From DATDIC01 sp963777625 (GTDB lineage: Bacteria > Pseudomonadota > Alphaproteobacteria > Acetobacterales > Acetobacteraceae), in NCBI GenBank assembly GCA_963777625.1, contig CAVZRO010000008.1, positions 262,814 through 326,813 on the forward strand: 64,000 nucleotides of DNA, in the 5' to 3' direction. Positions 44,378 through 52,821 of the stretch are shown here, in pieces (within the stretch, counting starts at the first letter, position 1; each line of letters begins with the position of its first letter). Made by a program: the position numbers and the translations under genes. Below the pieces are notes generated by a model. It did no database searches and was not told where the DNA came from. It saw only the letters and a list, made by a program, of their open reading frames with translations.

Positions 44378-46561
44378 TCAAACGTCTGCCGACCCCCGCC
44401 CTAGACTCGCACCCAGGTTGCCGGACTGCCGGTTCTGCGGACGCGCCGAACCGTTCGAGGGCGGTTGCATCGAGTTCCACGACCCGCTGTTCCATTTCGA
44501 CCACCCGCTGTCGGTGTGACGGTACACGTTCCCGTCCCGCCCGGCATAGACGTCGCCATTCGACCCTTTCACAGCCCCGCCGCTGTTGCCGGTGGCGCGA
44601 TTATGATAGCCGGCGCCTGCCGCCCCGGTGGAGGAATTGAATCCTCCGGCTGAGCCGCGCGCATTCGCACCACTGGCCGTGTTCACCGTCTTGTTCGGTC
44701 CGCTGACGGTGCTTGATCCCCAGCGTCCGTACGGATTGACGTTCTGGTTGGTGGACCCCGAAACGCCGTAACGCGGGTTATAGAAGCTGGCATTCGCCGT
44801 TCCGCTGCCGCCGCCCCACACGGCGCTGCCATGCGCGTATGTTCCGGTATTCGGATTGTAACGGGACCAGGCCCCGGCGCCGCCATAGGGGCCATACACG
44901 GCCGCGCCCCGCGCCCAGCCACCGGTCGTCGGATTGTAATAGCGGCCGGCTGAAGCCCCGTAATACGGGCCATAGATCGATCCACCTCGTGCCCACGCCC
45001 CGCTGGCGGAATTGTACCACACGCTGCCGGCATACGAGTACGGGTACGGATAGTAGATCGGCACTCGCCCCGGCACGATCACCGGCGGATAATAGTACCC
45101 GGTGCCATAGACCAGCACGCTCGCGGTGACGAACCCCATCATGTAACCGGCGGTGTAGCCGTAGGTGACGGTCGTCGGCGTGGAGCCGTATATCTGCACA
45201 TAGGTGACGTTGTACATCGGGCTCGACGGCGGGATGGCACGGATTGCCGGCGGCACGCTGTCCGCCAGCACCCAGGGACCGGTCGGCGCGTTCGATACGA
45301 ACCAGGCGCCCTGATAGCAGGCGTAGTAGCTATCCCCCACTTTCAGCACCTGATCGGCGGTGTTCACTGCGTACAGCACCGAGGTCCCCGGAATCGGCAG
45401 GAAACTCGGCGGTCCCGAATACGCCACCTTCGGCGGTGGTGCGCCGCGTTTCAGCGTGACGGTGGTTGGGATCTGCGCCTTCAGCACCGCCTGCTGCGCC
45501 TGGACTGTTCCTGGAACGGACGCCAGCACCGGCGCCGCGGGGCTGCCCGTGGGGATCATGGCAAAATCCGGCGGCAGCTTGTCGGTGGCGAACGACCATG
45601 GCCCGTCCAGTCCGGAGGCCGAAAACCATCGCCCCGACAGGAGCACGTAATATCGCTGCGCCGCCGCATCGAAGAACAATGCGCCGGCGGTGTTGGTGAC
45701 CCGTTGCAGCCCGGTGCCGGGAACCGCTTCCAGTTTTGGCGCGCCGTCGGTGACGATGATCTCGGCGGGCTTCGTGCTGACATGGATCGTCGGCACCGCC
45801 TGCGCCGACGATGGCGCCCGTGCCGGGACGTGCTTGCGCGCGTCGGCGAAGCTGGCATCGCTCGGCAGTGCGTTGAACGCCGCCGGCAGCCGTGAAACCG
45901 CCGTGTAGGGTCCGGCCGCCGCCGGCGCCGACAACCACAGCCCGTTATTCAGCAGGTACCAGGTGGCGTGATCGACGAACACGTCCCAGTTCGTGTTCAC
46001 GGCAAATGAGAGTTCTGTTTTCCCGACCGGGGCGAGCACCGGCTCCCCATCGAACACCACGAGGCTTGCCGGACGGCTGGAATAGAAGATCTCCGGCGGA
46101 TCGTTGTTCACCGCGACATCAGCGACCGGCACCTGCTTCAGGCTGAGCAGGATGGAATCCAACGGCACCTGCTTCATCTGCATATCCGGCAGGGCGGTGC
46201 GGATCTTCTGCTCGACCACGCTCGCCTGCTGCGTGTCCAGCGAAGGGAAGTGCGTGGAGACCAGGTGCGGATCGGAAAAAGTCACCATGCCGTTCGCGGC
46301 ATCTGTGCTGGTGGCCAATGACACTTCGACGGTGCCGAGTATCTGTGGCCGGTCCTTCGGCGTGATCGCCACCGCGGCCCGGGCGGTCAGGATCTTTCGG
46401 TCCGGCCATGACTCCGCCTGGGGTTGATAAATGATGACGCTGGCTCCGTTCTGGGTAATGGTCCTTGGCCATTGCGGGGGCGCCTGCGCATACGCCACTG
46501 GTATCGCTGCGCCGATCGTGAGCAGGACCAGAGCCATGACGCGCAGCCCCGCACTGACCAT
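44378..46561 (-). CDS. Large secreted Gly/Tyr-rich protein, CBM-like annotation family
   Basis: The 727-residue protein (ATG 46561) has a signal peptide (RVMALVLLTIGAAIPVAYAQ). About 500 residues with repeated modules follow (TWYLLNNGLWLSAPAAAGPY; RYYVLLSGRWFSASGLDGPW; SYYACYQGAWFVSNAPTGPW). These share a YY-x5-G-x-W-F/L-x-A-x3-GPW motif. The C-terminal third has Gly/Tyr/Asn-rich repeats such as SGAWARGGSIYGPYYG and TGGWARGAAVYGPYGG. Similar proteins are annotated as carbohydrate-binding family V/XII, but binding is unproven. It probably sits at the cell surface or in the periplasm. It heads the leftward operon with the Cys-rich protein and RND genes. Confidence 0.7.
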   Translation of the reverse strand: MVSAGLRVMALVLLTIGAAIPVAYAQAPPQWPRTITQNGASVIIYQPQAESWPDRKILTARAAVAITPKDRPQILGTVEVSLATSTDAANGMVTFSDPHLVSTHFPSLDTQQASVVEQKIRTALPDMQMKQVPLDSILLSLKQVPVADVAVNNDPPEIFYSSRPASLVVFDGEPVLAPVGKTELSFAVNTNWDVFVDHATWYLLNNGLWLSAPAAAGPYTAVSRLPAAFNALPSDASFADARKHVPARAPSSAQAVPTIHVSTKPAEIIVTDGAPKLEAVPGTGLQRVTNTAGALFFDAAAQRYYVLLSGRWFSASGLDGPWSFATDKLPPDFAMIPTGSPAAPVLASVPGTVQAQQAVLKAQIPTTVTLKRGAPPPKVAYSGPPSFLPIPGTSVLYAVNTADQVLKVGDSYYACYQGAWFVSNAPTGPWVLADSVPPAIRAIPPSSPMYNVTYVQIYGSTPTTVTYGYTAGYMMGFVTASVLVYGTGYYYPPVIVPGRVPIYYPYPYSYAGSVWYNSASGAWARGGSIYGPYYGASAGRYYNPTTGGWARGAAVYGPYGGAGAWSRYNPNTGTYAHGSAVWGGGSGTANASFYNPRYGVSGSTNQNVNPYGRWGSSTVSGPNKTVNTASGANARGSAGGFNSSTGAAGAGYHNRATGNSGGAVKGSNGDVYAGRDGNVYRHTDSGWSKWNSGSWNSMQPPSNGSARPQNRQSGNLGASLGRGSADV

Positions 46562-46666
46562 ACGGCCGCCCCCAATCGGATCGAATGTTGTTTTCGGGGC
46601 CACCTTGACCGGCGCGATAGCAACGATCAAGCCCTTTTAAGGCAGGAACGAATAGAGGAGCAGCCG

Positions 46667-47056
46667 ATGGCATTCGCGACACGGCACGTCAGCGCCATGC
46701 CTGACGTGATTGCCCCGGACGGCTCGCAGGTGCGCCTGCTCTGCGTCACCGCTCGCGCCAGTACCGCTATTTTCACGCTGCCCGCGGGAACGGTGGCCAG
46801 AGCCATTATGCATCGCAGCGTGGAGGAGATCTGGTACGTGCTGACTGGCAGCGGACGCATATGGCGCCGGCTCGGCAGCAGCGAGGACGTGACCGAACTC
46901 AGTCCCGGCATCTCCCTTACCATTCCGGTCGGCGCGCATTTCCAGTTCCGCAGCGAGGGGGCCGACGCATTGTCGGTCGTCGGCGCTACGATCCCGCCCT
47001 GGCCCGGTGATGGCGAAGCGGCGTTCGTGGACGGCCCCTGGCTGGCAACCGCCTGA
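46667..47056 (+). CDS. Cupin domain protein
   Basis: This 129-residue single-cupin protein has MHRSVEEIWYVLTGSGRIWR (metal-ligand His and Glu), then SPGISLTIPVGAHFQFRSEG. Small cupins of this kind are isomerases, dioxygenases or sensors, and no specific reaction is visible. ATG 46667 follows a good site (AGAGGAGC). It is divergent from the large secreted protein gene by about 105 bases and is followed by the antiporter after 20 bases, so the two may be co-transcribed. Confidence 0.83.
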   Translation: MAFATRHVSAMPDVIAPDGSQVRLLCVTARASTAIFTLPAGTVARAIMHRSVEEIWYVLTGSGRIWRRLGSSEDVTELSPGISLTIPVGAHFQFRSEGADALSVVGATIPPWPGDGEAAFVDGPWLATA

Positions 47057-47076
47057 TTGGCCTTGCGAAGGGCACG

Positions 47077-48342
47077 ATGAACGCCCTACCAGCCATCGGC
47101 ATGCAAGGTGAACAGCTAATCATTGCCGGGCGTGACGTGATGGCGCACGCCCATGAATTGATTCTGGTGGGCGGCGCGCTGGGCTTCGTCAGCATCGTTG
47201 CCGGCCTGGTGTCGCGTCGGATCGGCGCGCCGATGCTACTGATCTTTCTCCTGCTCGGCATACTCGCCGGCGACGACGGTCTGCTCGGCATTCCGTTCGA
47301 TGATTTCCCCGCCGCGTATCTGATCGGCAGCGTCGCGCTCGCACTGATTTTGTTCGAAGGCGGGTTGAAGACGCCCGTCAGCTTGTTGCGACTTGCATTC
47401 TGGCCGGCCGCGCTGCTGGCCACGGTGGGCGTCGCGGCGACTGCCGCCATTACCGGCGCCGCCATCAGCTTGCTGGGGGGCGTGCCGCTGCCCGCGGCCT
47501 TGCTGGCTGGAGCCGCCGCGGCCCCCACCGATGCCGCCGCCGTCGCCGTGCTGCTCGGGCGGTCCGGCGCCATTCTGCCGCAGCGGCTGTCGGCGTTGCT
47601 GGAAGTCGAATCAGGCCTCAATGACCCGATGTCGGTGTTTCTCGTCGTTCTGCTCGTCCATGCCGTCGCTGATCCAGCCTGGATCAGCGTCGGCCACGCT
47701 GCCTGGCTGTTCGTGGAGGAAATGGTCGGCGGCGCGCTGCTGGGTCTGAGCGGCGGCTGGCTGTTGGCCCGGGCGCTGCGCCGGCTGCCGCTCGATGGGC
47801 CGCTGGCCGGCGTGCTGGCGCTGACCGGCGCACTGGCACTGTTCGGTTTCGCTCAACTGCTCGGCACGAGTGGTTTTCTCGCCATCTACCTGGCGGGCAT
47901 CGTGACGCGCGCCGGACAGTTTCCACGACACGGGGACGTGTTGCGCTTTTCGGAAGGCATGGCGTGGCTGGCGCAGATCGTGCTGTTCCTGATGCTCGGC
48001 CTGCTGGTTACGCCGCACGATCTGCCACGCTACGCGGTGTCCGGAATTGCCGCGGCGCTGGTGCTGATATTCGTGGCCCGTCCGGTCGCCGTGTTCGCCT
48101 GCCTGCTGCCATTCCGCTTTACGCTGCGCGAGACCGCATTTGCATCGTGGATCGGGCTGCGCGGCGCCGTGCCGATCTATCTCAGCTTTTTGCCGGCGCT
48201 GGCCGATCCCAAACGTGATACTGCATTTTTTGCCGGCATCTTCGTGCTGGTCGTCGCGTCTCTGGTCGTGCAGGGCTGGACCGTGAGCGCGGCTGCCCGC
48301 CTGCTGGGGTTCGGCTCCAGGCCGGCCGCCGCGCAGTCCTGA
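47077..48342 (+). CDS. Potassium/sodium:proton antiporter (CPA1, NhaP2/CvrA-like core)
   Basis: The 421-residue membrane protein has about 12 segments and the CPA1 ion-binding motif PTDAAAVAVLLG followed by LEVESGLNDPMSVF. Members exchange K+ or Na+ for H+ and help control cell volume and pH. E. coli NhaP2 is about 578 residues and has cytoplasmic TrkA_C and CorC-like regulatory domains. These are absent here, so only the membrane core is made. It ends with the coding region intact. Confidence 0.88.
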   Translation: MNALPAIGMQGEQLIIAGRDVMAHAHELILVGGALGFVSIVAGLVSRRIGAPMLLIFLLLGILAGDDGLLGIPFDDFPAAYLIGSVALALILFEGGLKTPVSLLRLAFWPAALLATVGVAATAAITGAAISLLGGVPLPAALLAGAAAAPTDAAAVAVLLGRSGAILPQRLSALLEVESGLNDPMSVFLVVLLVHAVADPAWISVGHAAWLFVEEMVGGALLGLSGGWLLARALRRLPLDGPLAGVLALTGALALFGFAQLLGTSGFLAIYLAGIVTRAGQFPRHGDVLRFSEGMAWLAQIVLFLMLGLLVTPHDLPRYAVSGIAAALVLIFVARPVAVFACLLPFRFTLRETAFASWIGLRGAVPIYLSFLPALADPKRDTAFFAGIFVLVVASLVVQGWTVSAAARLLGFGSRPAAAQS

Positions 48343-48355
48343 TTGCCTGCGTCCT

Positions 48356-50395
48356 TCATAACAGGGCGCACAGACGCAGCGAATCCAGGATCGCGGCGGC
48401 AATGTTCCGACTGGAAACCGCGTCGCCCACCCGATGCAGCTCGAACGCCCTATCCCGCTGTGTCTGCCAGGGCTGGGGCGCGAGCGCGACGAGCGCATCC
48501 AGATCGGTAACCCCGTCGTTGCGCGATTGGCCTTTCAACGACTGGAACAGCTCGTCGGCCGGCATCGTCCCATGCTCCACGACGATCTGATCGCCGGTCA
48601 GTGTGGTTTGCTGTTCGGTTGCCAGATTTTCCAGCGACATCGCCAGCCGGTTGCCGACACGTTCCACGCGCGTGATCCGCTGGTCGAACAAGGTGGGGAT
48701 TTCCAGCCGGTACATCTCACGTTTCCAGATCGCCCGCTCAGAATAGGTGAGCTCCTGTGCCAACTGCCCGTCGATTGAAGCGAAGGTGACGGCACGGCCC
48801 TGGCGTGCGGCCATCTCGGCCAGCAGCGGCGCCGGGTGGCGCCCGGTGCCGTCGTATACGATGATTTCGTTGCCGAGCGGGACGGCGCCGGACAGGGCGT
48901 CCCACACCGTCGTGCAGTGCGAAGCACCGTCGATCCAGTCGAGATCCGGTATGCCGCCGGTGGCGATCACCACCACCTCCGGACCTTCCCGCAGCACGTC
49001 GTCGGGCTCGGCAAACTGGTTCAACTGGACGTCCACCGCGAGCCGCTCGAGCTCGTGCACCCGCCAGTCCACGATGCCGATCAGGTCGCGGCGCCAACCG
49101 CCGCGCGCCCCGAGCAGCACCTGACCGCCAAGCCGCGGAGCGCCTTCGAACAGCAGCACGGAATGGCCACGCTCCGCCGAGACCCGCGCGGCTTCGAGCC
49201 CGGCCGGGCCGCCGCCCACCACGACCACCCGACGGGGGCGGTCCGCGCGCCTGATATCGTGGCCAAGCGACAATTCCCGCCCGGTGGCCGGATTATGGAG
49301 ACAATGCGGGCGATACTGCGACTGGCAGTGGGTGGCGCCGACGCAGGGCCGGATCCGCTCCTCCTGTCCGGCTTGCAACTTTGCGACGATGTGCGGATCG
49401 GCAATATGGGCGCGGGTCATCGCCGCCATATCGAGCAGACCCTCGCGGATGGCGTAGCGTGCGGTCGCGATCTCCGAGATGCGCGCGGCGTGAAATACTG
49501 GCAGCCGCACTTCTTGCTTGAAGGCGCCGACGCGCTGCAGCCACGGTGCGATGGGCGACGCCATGCCGGGCATGTTGTGTACGGCAAGCGCCACCTCGGT
49601 GTCCATGCGGCCGTAGATGGCGTTGAAGAAGTCGATGCAGCCGCTGGACTGGAAAATCTGCGCGGCGCGGACGCAGTCATCGAAGGACAGTCCTTCGGCG
49701 TCGGCTTCGTCCACGACGTAGCGAAAGCCGACCAGGAAACGGTCGCCGACGCGCTGGCGAATCTGCTCGAACACCATCAGTCCGAAGCGGCAGCGGTTTT
49801 CGAGGGAGCCGCCAAACCCGTCAGTGCGCCGATTTGTTTTGGGGGAGAGGAACTGACCGATCAGATGGCCGCCGGCAAGCGTCTCGATTCCGTCGAGCCC
49901 GCCTTCCTTGCAGCGCCAGGCTGCCTCGGCGTATGCGTGCACGACACGGTCGATATCGTGGCGGTCCATTTCCTTCGGAAAGGAGCGGTGCATCGTTTCG
50001 CGGATCGGCGACGGGGCGATCGTCGGCAGCCATTCGCCGGCATAGGATTCACCGCGCCGGCCAAGATGGGTGATCTGGCACATCAGCGCCGCGCCATGGG
50101 CGTGGATGCGCGCCGAAAACTCCTGCAGCCACGGAATGACGGCGTCGGTTCCGACATTGAGCTGGCTGAACACGTTGGGCGAGTCCACCGCCACGTTGGA
50201 CGAGCCGCCGAACATGGTCAGGGCGATACCGCCGCGCGCTTTTTCCTCGTGATAGCGCTGGTACCGTTCCTTCGGCATGCCGTCTTCCTGCAAGCCACAG
50301 GCGTGACTGGTGCTCATTACCCGGTTCTTGAGCACGAGGTGTCGGATCGTAAGCGGCTGCAGCAGCGGGTCGGTGCTGGGGGCGATATCTGGCAT
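48356..50395 (-). CDS. Two-domain flavin oxidoreductase, N-demethylase type (Old Yellow Enzyme barrel plus FAD/NAD domain)
   Basis: The N-terminal barrel (residues 1-345) binds FMN and has HLIGQFLSPKTNRRTDGFGG. The C-terminal half has the FAD-binding GGGPAGLEAARV (394-405). This layout is shared by trimethylamine dehydrogenase, 2,4-dienoyl-CoA reductase and stachydrine/N-methylproline demethylases. The 4Fe-4S ligands are irregular: C351, A354 (usually Cys), C357 and C365 with a 7-residue gap instead of about 12. I recall similar Cys-to-Ala changes in N-methylproline demethylases. A role in removing N-methyl groups is favoured, but the substrate is open. Directly downstream (14 bases) of the GntR gene. 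Confidence 0.75.
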   Translation of the reverse strand: MPDIAPSTDPLLQPLTIRHLVLKNRVMSTSHACGLQEDGMPKERYQRYHEEKARGGIALTMFGGSSNVAVDSPNVFSQLNVGTDAVIPWLQEFSARIHAHGAALMCQITHLGRRGESYAGEWLPTIAPSPIRETMHRSFPKEMDRHDIDRVVHAYAEAAWRCKEGGLDGIETLAGGHLIGQFLSPKTNRRTDGFGGSLENRCRFGLMVFEQIRQRVGDRFLVGFRYVVDEADAEGLSFDDCVRAAQIFQSSGCIDFFNAIYGRMDTEVALAVHNMPGMASPIAPWLQRVGAFKQEVRLPVFHAARISEIATARYAIREGLLDMAAMTRAHIADPHIVAKLQAGQEERIRPCVGATHCQSQYRPHCLHNPATGRELSLGHDIRRADRPRRVVVVGGGPAGLEAARVSAERGHSVLLFEGAPRLGGQVLLGARGGWRRDLIGIVDWRVHELERLAVDVQLNQFAEPDDVLREGPEVVVIATGGIPDLDWIDGASHCTTVWDALSGAVPLGNEIIVYDGTGRHPAPLLAEMAARQGRAVTFASIDGQLAQELTYSERAIWKREMYRLEIPTLFDQRITRVERVGNRLAMSLENLATEQQTTLTGDQIVVEHGTMPADELFQSLKGQSRNDGVTDLDALVALAPQPWQTQRDRAFELHRVGDAVSSRNIAAAILDSLRLCALL

Positions 50396-50409
50396 GGCGA
50401 TCTCTCAGG

Positions 50410-51075
50410 TCAGGCGGACAAACCATCGGCGTAAAGACGGACGACACTGCGGATGTGGCTGCGCATCTCCTCGACGGCCACAGCGGCATCACGGCGCAGC
50501 AATGCTTCGGCGATGCGGTGGTGCTCATCGACCGCGCGCAGCACGAAATCGCTGGGTTTCAGGCGGACCAGCCTGACCTTGTCGTGCAGGCCGGCAAGCT
50601 GGCGCAGCAGGATTGTGTTATCGGCCAGCATGGCGATGTGCAAATGGAACGCGCTGTCGAGCCGGGAGAAGCGCGCGCCATCGGCCGACTGCAACGCCTC
50701 CCGCTGGCCGGCGACCATGGTGGCGAGATCGGTAAGAGCGGCATCGCCGGCGCGTGCGGCACAAAGGCAGACGGACGCGGTCTCCAACGCCTCACGCACC
50801 TCGTAAATCTGGCGAACATCCACTGCGGATAGCTGGCGGGTTTGGTAGAACCGTCCGCGCCGGATGACCAGCCCTTCGTCGGTGAGCAGCTTGAGGGCCT
50901 CCCGCACCGGGGTCCGGCTGACGCCGAACTCGCTGGCGAGGATCAGTTCCTGGAGTACCGCTCCGGGTTCGAACGAATGCGCGAGAATCCGCGACTTGAT
51001 GTGCCCATAGACCTGGGCGCTCAGCCGCCCGGAGGACACACTTGTTCCGTCGAGGATGTCGGGCGCGATGTCCAA
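50410..51075 (-). CDS. GntR-family transcriptional regulator (FCD/FadR type)
   Basis: The 221-residue protein has an N-terminal winged helix (YGHIKSRILAHSFEPGAVLQ, SEFGVSRTPVREALKLLTDE) and a C-terminal FCD ligand-binding domain (YEVREALETASVC, SAFHLHIAMLADN, EEMRSHIR with a final metal-ligand His). FCD regulators usually bind an organic acid or amine and control adjacent genes. It is divergent from an ABC importer and upstream of a demethylase-type oxidoreductase. Two inverted GTATAC-centred sites lie in the shared intergenic region, one 17 bases from its start. It probably represses both directions until a substrate appears. Confidence 0.9.
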   Translation of the reverse strand: MDIAPDILDGTSVSSGRLSAQVYGHIKSRILAHSFEPGAVLQELILASEFGVSRTPVREALKLLTDEGLVIRRGRFYQTRQLSAVDVRQIYEVREALETASVCLCAARAGDAALTDLATMVAGQREALQSADGARFSRLDSAFHLHIAMLADNTILLRQLAGLHDKVRLVRLKPSDFVLRAVDEHHRIAEALLRRDAAVAVEEMRSHIRSVVRLYADGLSA

Positions 51076-51091
51076 GCCGGCCGATCCTTGT

Positions 51092-51101
51092 TCAGTATAC
51101 C
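51092..51101 (+). promoter_or_regulatory. Candidate GntR operator, copy near gntR
   Basis: TCAGTATACC, with a palindromic GTATAC core, lies 17 bases upstream of the regulator's start codon. An exact reverse complement is at 51190-51199. FCD-type GntR regulators commonly recognise short palindromes with central TnGTnnnACnA or GTATAC-like cores. Confidence 0.55.
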
Positions 51102-51189
51102 GACAACGGCGGTAACATGGTCCCGGCTGTGCTGTCGAGTGGCGAAGAGCTTGTCATATCTGGGGCTTGCGTGCTCTGCCGAAAAAGTG

Positions 51190-51199
51190 GGTATACTGA
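51190..51199 (-). promoter_or_regulatory. Candidate GntR operator, copy near the importer operon
   Basis: GGTATACTGA is the exact reverse complement of the site at 51092-51101. It sits 34 bases upstream of the start of the substrate-binding protein gene, so a repressor bound here would block transcription or its extension into the ABC operon. Confidence 0.55.
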
Positions 51200-51232
51200 T
51201 ATCCGGTTTCGCGCCCATTGGGAGACAGGGAC

Positions 51233-52798
51233 ATGGCCAGCGGCCAGAGCGCATCACGGATCGGACGGCGGAGCTTGCTTCAGGCCGGCGCGGCGGCGGT
51301 GACCGGGCTGTCGGTGCGTCCATCGGGCGCCGCGGCGGCCGACATGATCCGCGCCGCCATCACCGGATACGATGTCATCAATACCCTGGATCCGGCGCAG
51401 GCCGCACTGATCCCGGAATTCTATGTGATCTGGGGATTGTACAACGCGCTGCTCAAGTTCGATGCCGACATGAAGCCGGTGACGGACCTGGCGGAGTTTT
51501 TCAAGGTAGAGGACGACGGAGGGCTGACGTTCAAACTGCGGTCCGGCATCAAGTTTCATGACGGCAGCACGCTGACATCCGATGACGTGCGCTTCACCTT
51601 TGAGCGTCTGCTGGATGACAACAATCATTCTCCCAACAAGGACAAGGTGTCGGCCATCAGTGTGATCGATACGCCCGATCCGCTGACCGTCCGCATACAC
51701 ACGAAGCAGCCGTTCGCGCCGCTGCTGACGTTCCTGGCCAATGCCAGGACCGGAACCCAGATCGTGCCGCGCAAGGTGGTGGAGGCCGATCCATCCGGCT
51801 TCGGGCGCAAGCCGGTCGGCACCGGGGCGTTCAAGCTCGCGGAGTGGACGCCGAACCAGGGGCTTCGGTTTGTCGCGCATCGCGACTATTTCGTGCCGGG
51901 GTTGCCGAAGCTGGGCACGGTGAACACGCCGCTGATCGCGGAAGAAACCAGCGGGGTCACCGCCCTGCTCGGGCATCAGGTGGACCTGACCAGCACGGCG
52001 CCGTTTGCCGATATTCCCGAGCTGATGAAGCGGAAGGAGATTCGGGTTCTGCGGCAACCCGGCCTGAACACACGGTTCATTTCACTGAATAATCGCAAGC
52101 CGCCGTTCGACGACGTGCATTTCCGTCGTGCGGTCTCGCTGGCGTTCGATCGCAACGTGCTGGTGCGGGTGGTGCTGTTCGGGGAAGGTGTGGCTCAGAG
52201 CGGGCTGATTCCGCCCTCGCTAAAGGCGTCCTACGATCCGGCGCCGCGGCCGCTGACGACGTACAATGCCGAGCGGGCCAAGGCGGAGCTGAGCCAGTCG
52301 AAATACGGCGCGGGCACCGAAGCGGTGATGCTGACCTGGGGGTCGGGCTGGTGGAAGCGGGTCGCCGAGGTCATCACCGCGCAGGTGAACCAGACAATCG
52401 GCACCAAACTGAAGGTCGAGGTGAACGAGGCCAACACGGTATTCGCCCGGCTGAAATCGCGTGACTATCAGTGTTCGGTCTGGGGCTGGCTCGGCATGAT
52501 CGACCCGGACGAATACAGCTATGACCTGTTGCACACGAAGGGCTGGCGCAACTTCGCGTATTATTCCAATCCGAAGCTCGACGCGCTGCTGACCGAGGCC
52601 CGGCAGGAGCTGGACCCCGCCAAGCGCGGGCAGATGTACCGCGAGTCGGAGTCGCTCTGGATCGAGGACATGCCCATCCTGCCCTGCTTCTGTTCCAATG
52701 TGCAGAATCTGCTGGCGCAGAATGTCAGCGGGTTCACCCAGCTTCCGTATTCGAATTTCGGCGATCAGTTCGCAACGCTGGATATCACCGCAAGCTGA
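51233..52798 (+). CDS. ABC importer substrate-binding protein (peptide/nickel/opine type, SBP_bac_5)
   Basis: The 521-residue periplasmic protein has a twin-arginine-like signal (RIGRRSLLQAGAAAVTG) and the family-5 binding pattern: FKLRSGIKFHDGSTLTSDDV, LDDNN, KPVGTGAFKLAEWTP and PDEYSYDLLHTKGWRN. Such proteins bind dipeptides, opines, glutathione or nickel. The ligand here is unknown. ATG 51233 follows GGGAGACAGGGAC. A TTG at 51218 is in frame but less likely. It heads a five-gene importer operon. Confidence 0.93.
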   Translation: MASGQSASRIGRRSLLQAGAAAVTGLSVRPSGAAAADMIRAAITGYDVINTLDPAQAALIPEFYVIWGLYNALLKFDADMKPVTDLAEFFKVEDDGGLTFKLRSGIKFHDGSTLTSDDVRFTFERLLDDNNHSPNKDKVSAISVIDTPDPLTVRIHTKQPFAPLLTFLANARTGTQIVPRKVVEADPSGFGRKPVGTGAFKLAEWTPNQGLRFVAHRDYFVPGLPKLGTVNTPLIAEETSGVTALLGHQVDLTSTAPFADIPELMKRKEIRVLRQPGLNTRFISLNNRKPPFDDVHFRRAVSLAFDRNVLVRVVLFGEGVAQSGLIPPSLKASYDPAPRPLTTYNAERAKAELSQSKYGAGTEAVMLTWGSGWWKRVAEVITAQVNQTIGTKLKVEVNEANTVFARLKSRDYQCSVWGWLGMIDPDEYSYDLLHTKGWRNFAYYSNPKLDALLTEARQELDPAKRGQMYRESESLWIEDMPILPCFCSNVQNLLAQNVSGFTQLPYSNFGDQFATLDITAS

Positions 52799-52821
52799 CG
52801 AAGGCAGCCTGAGCGCCGGCG

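Noticed and set aside
48836..50434. 532-residue rightward open frame across the flavoprotein gene
   Set aside because: Antisense shadow of the certain flavoprotein reading frame. No domain or start site.
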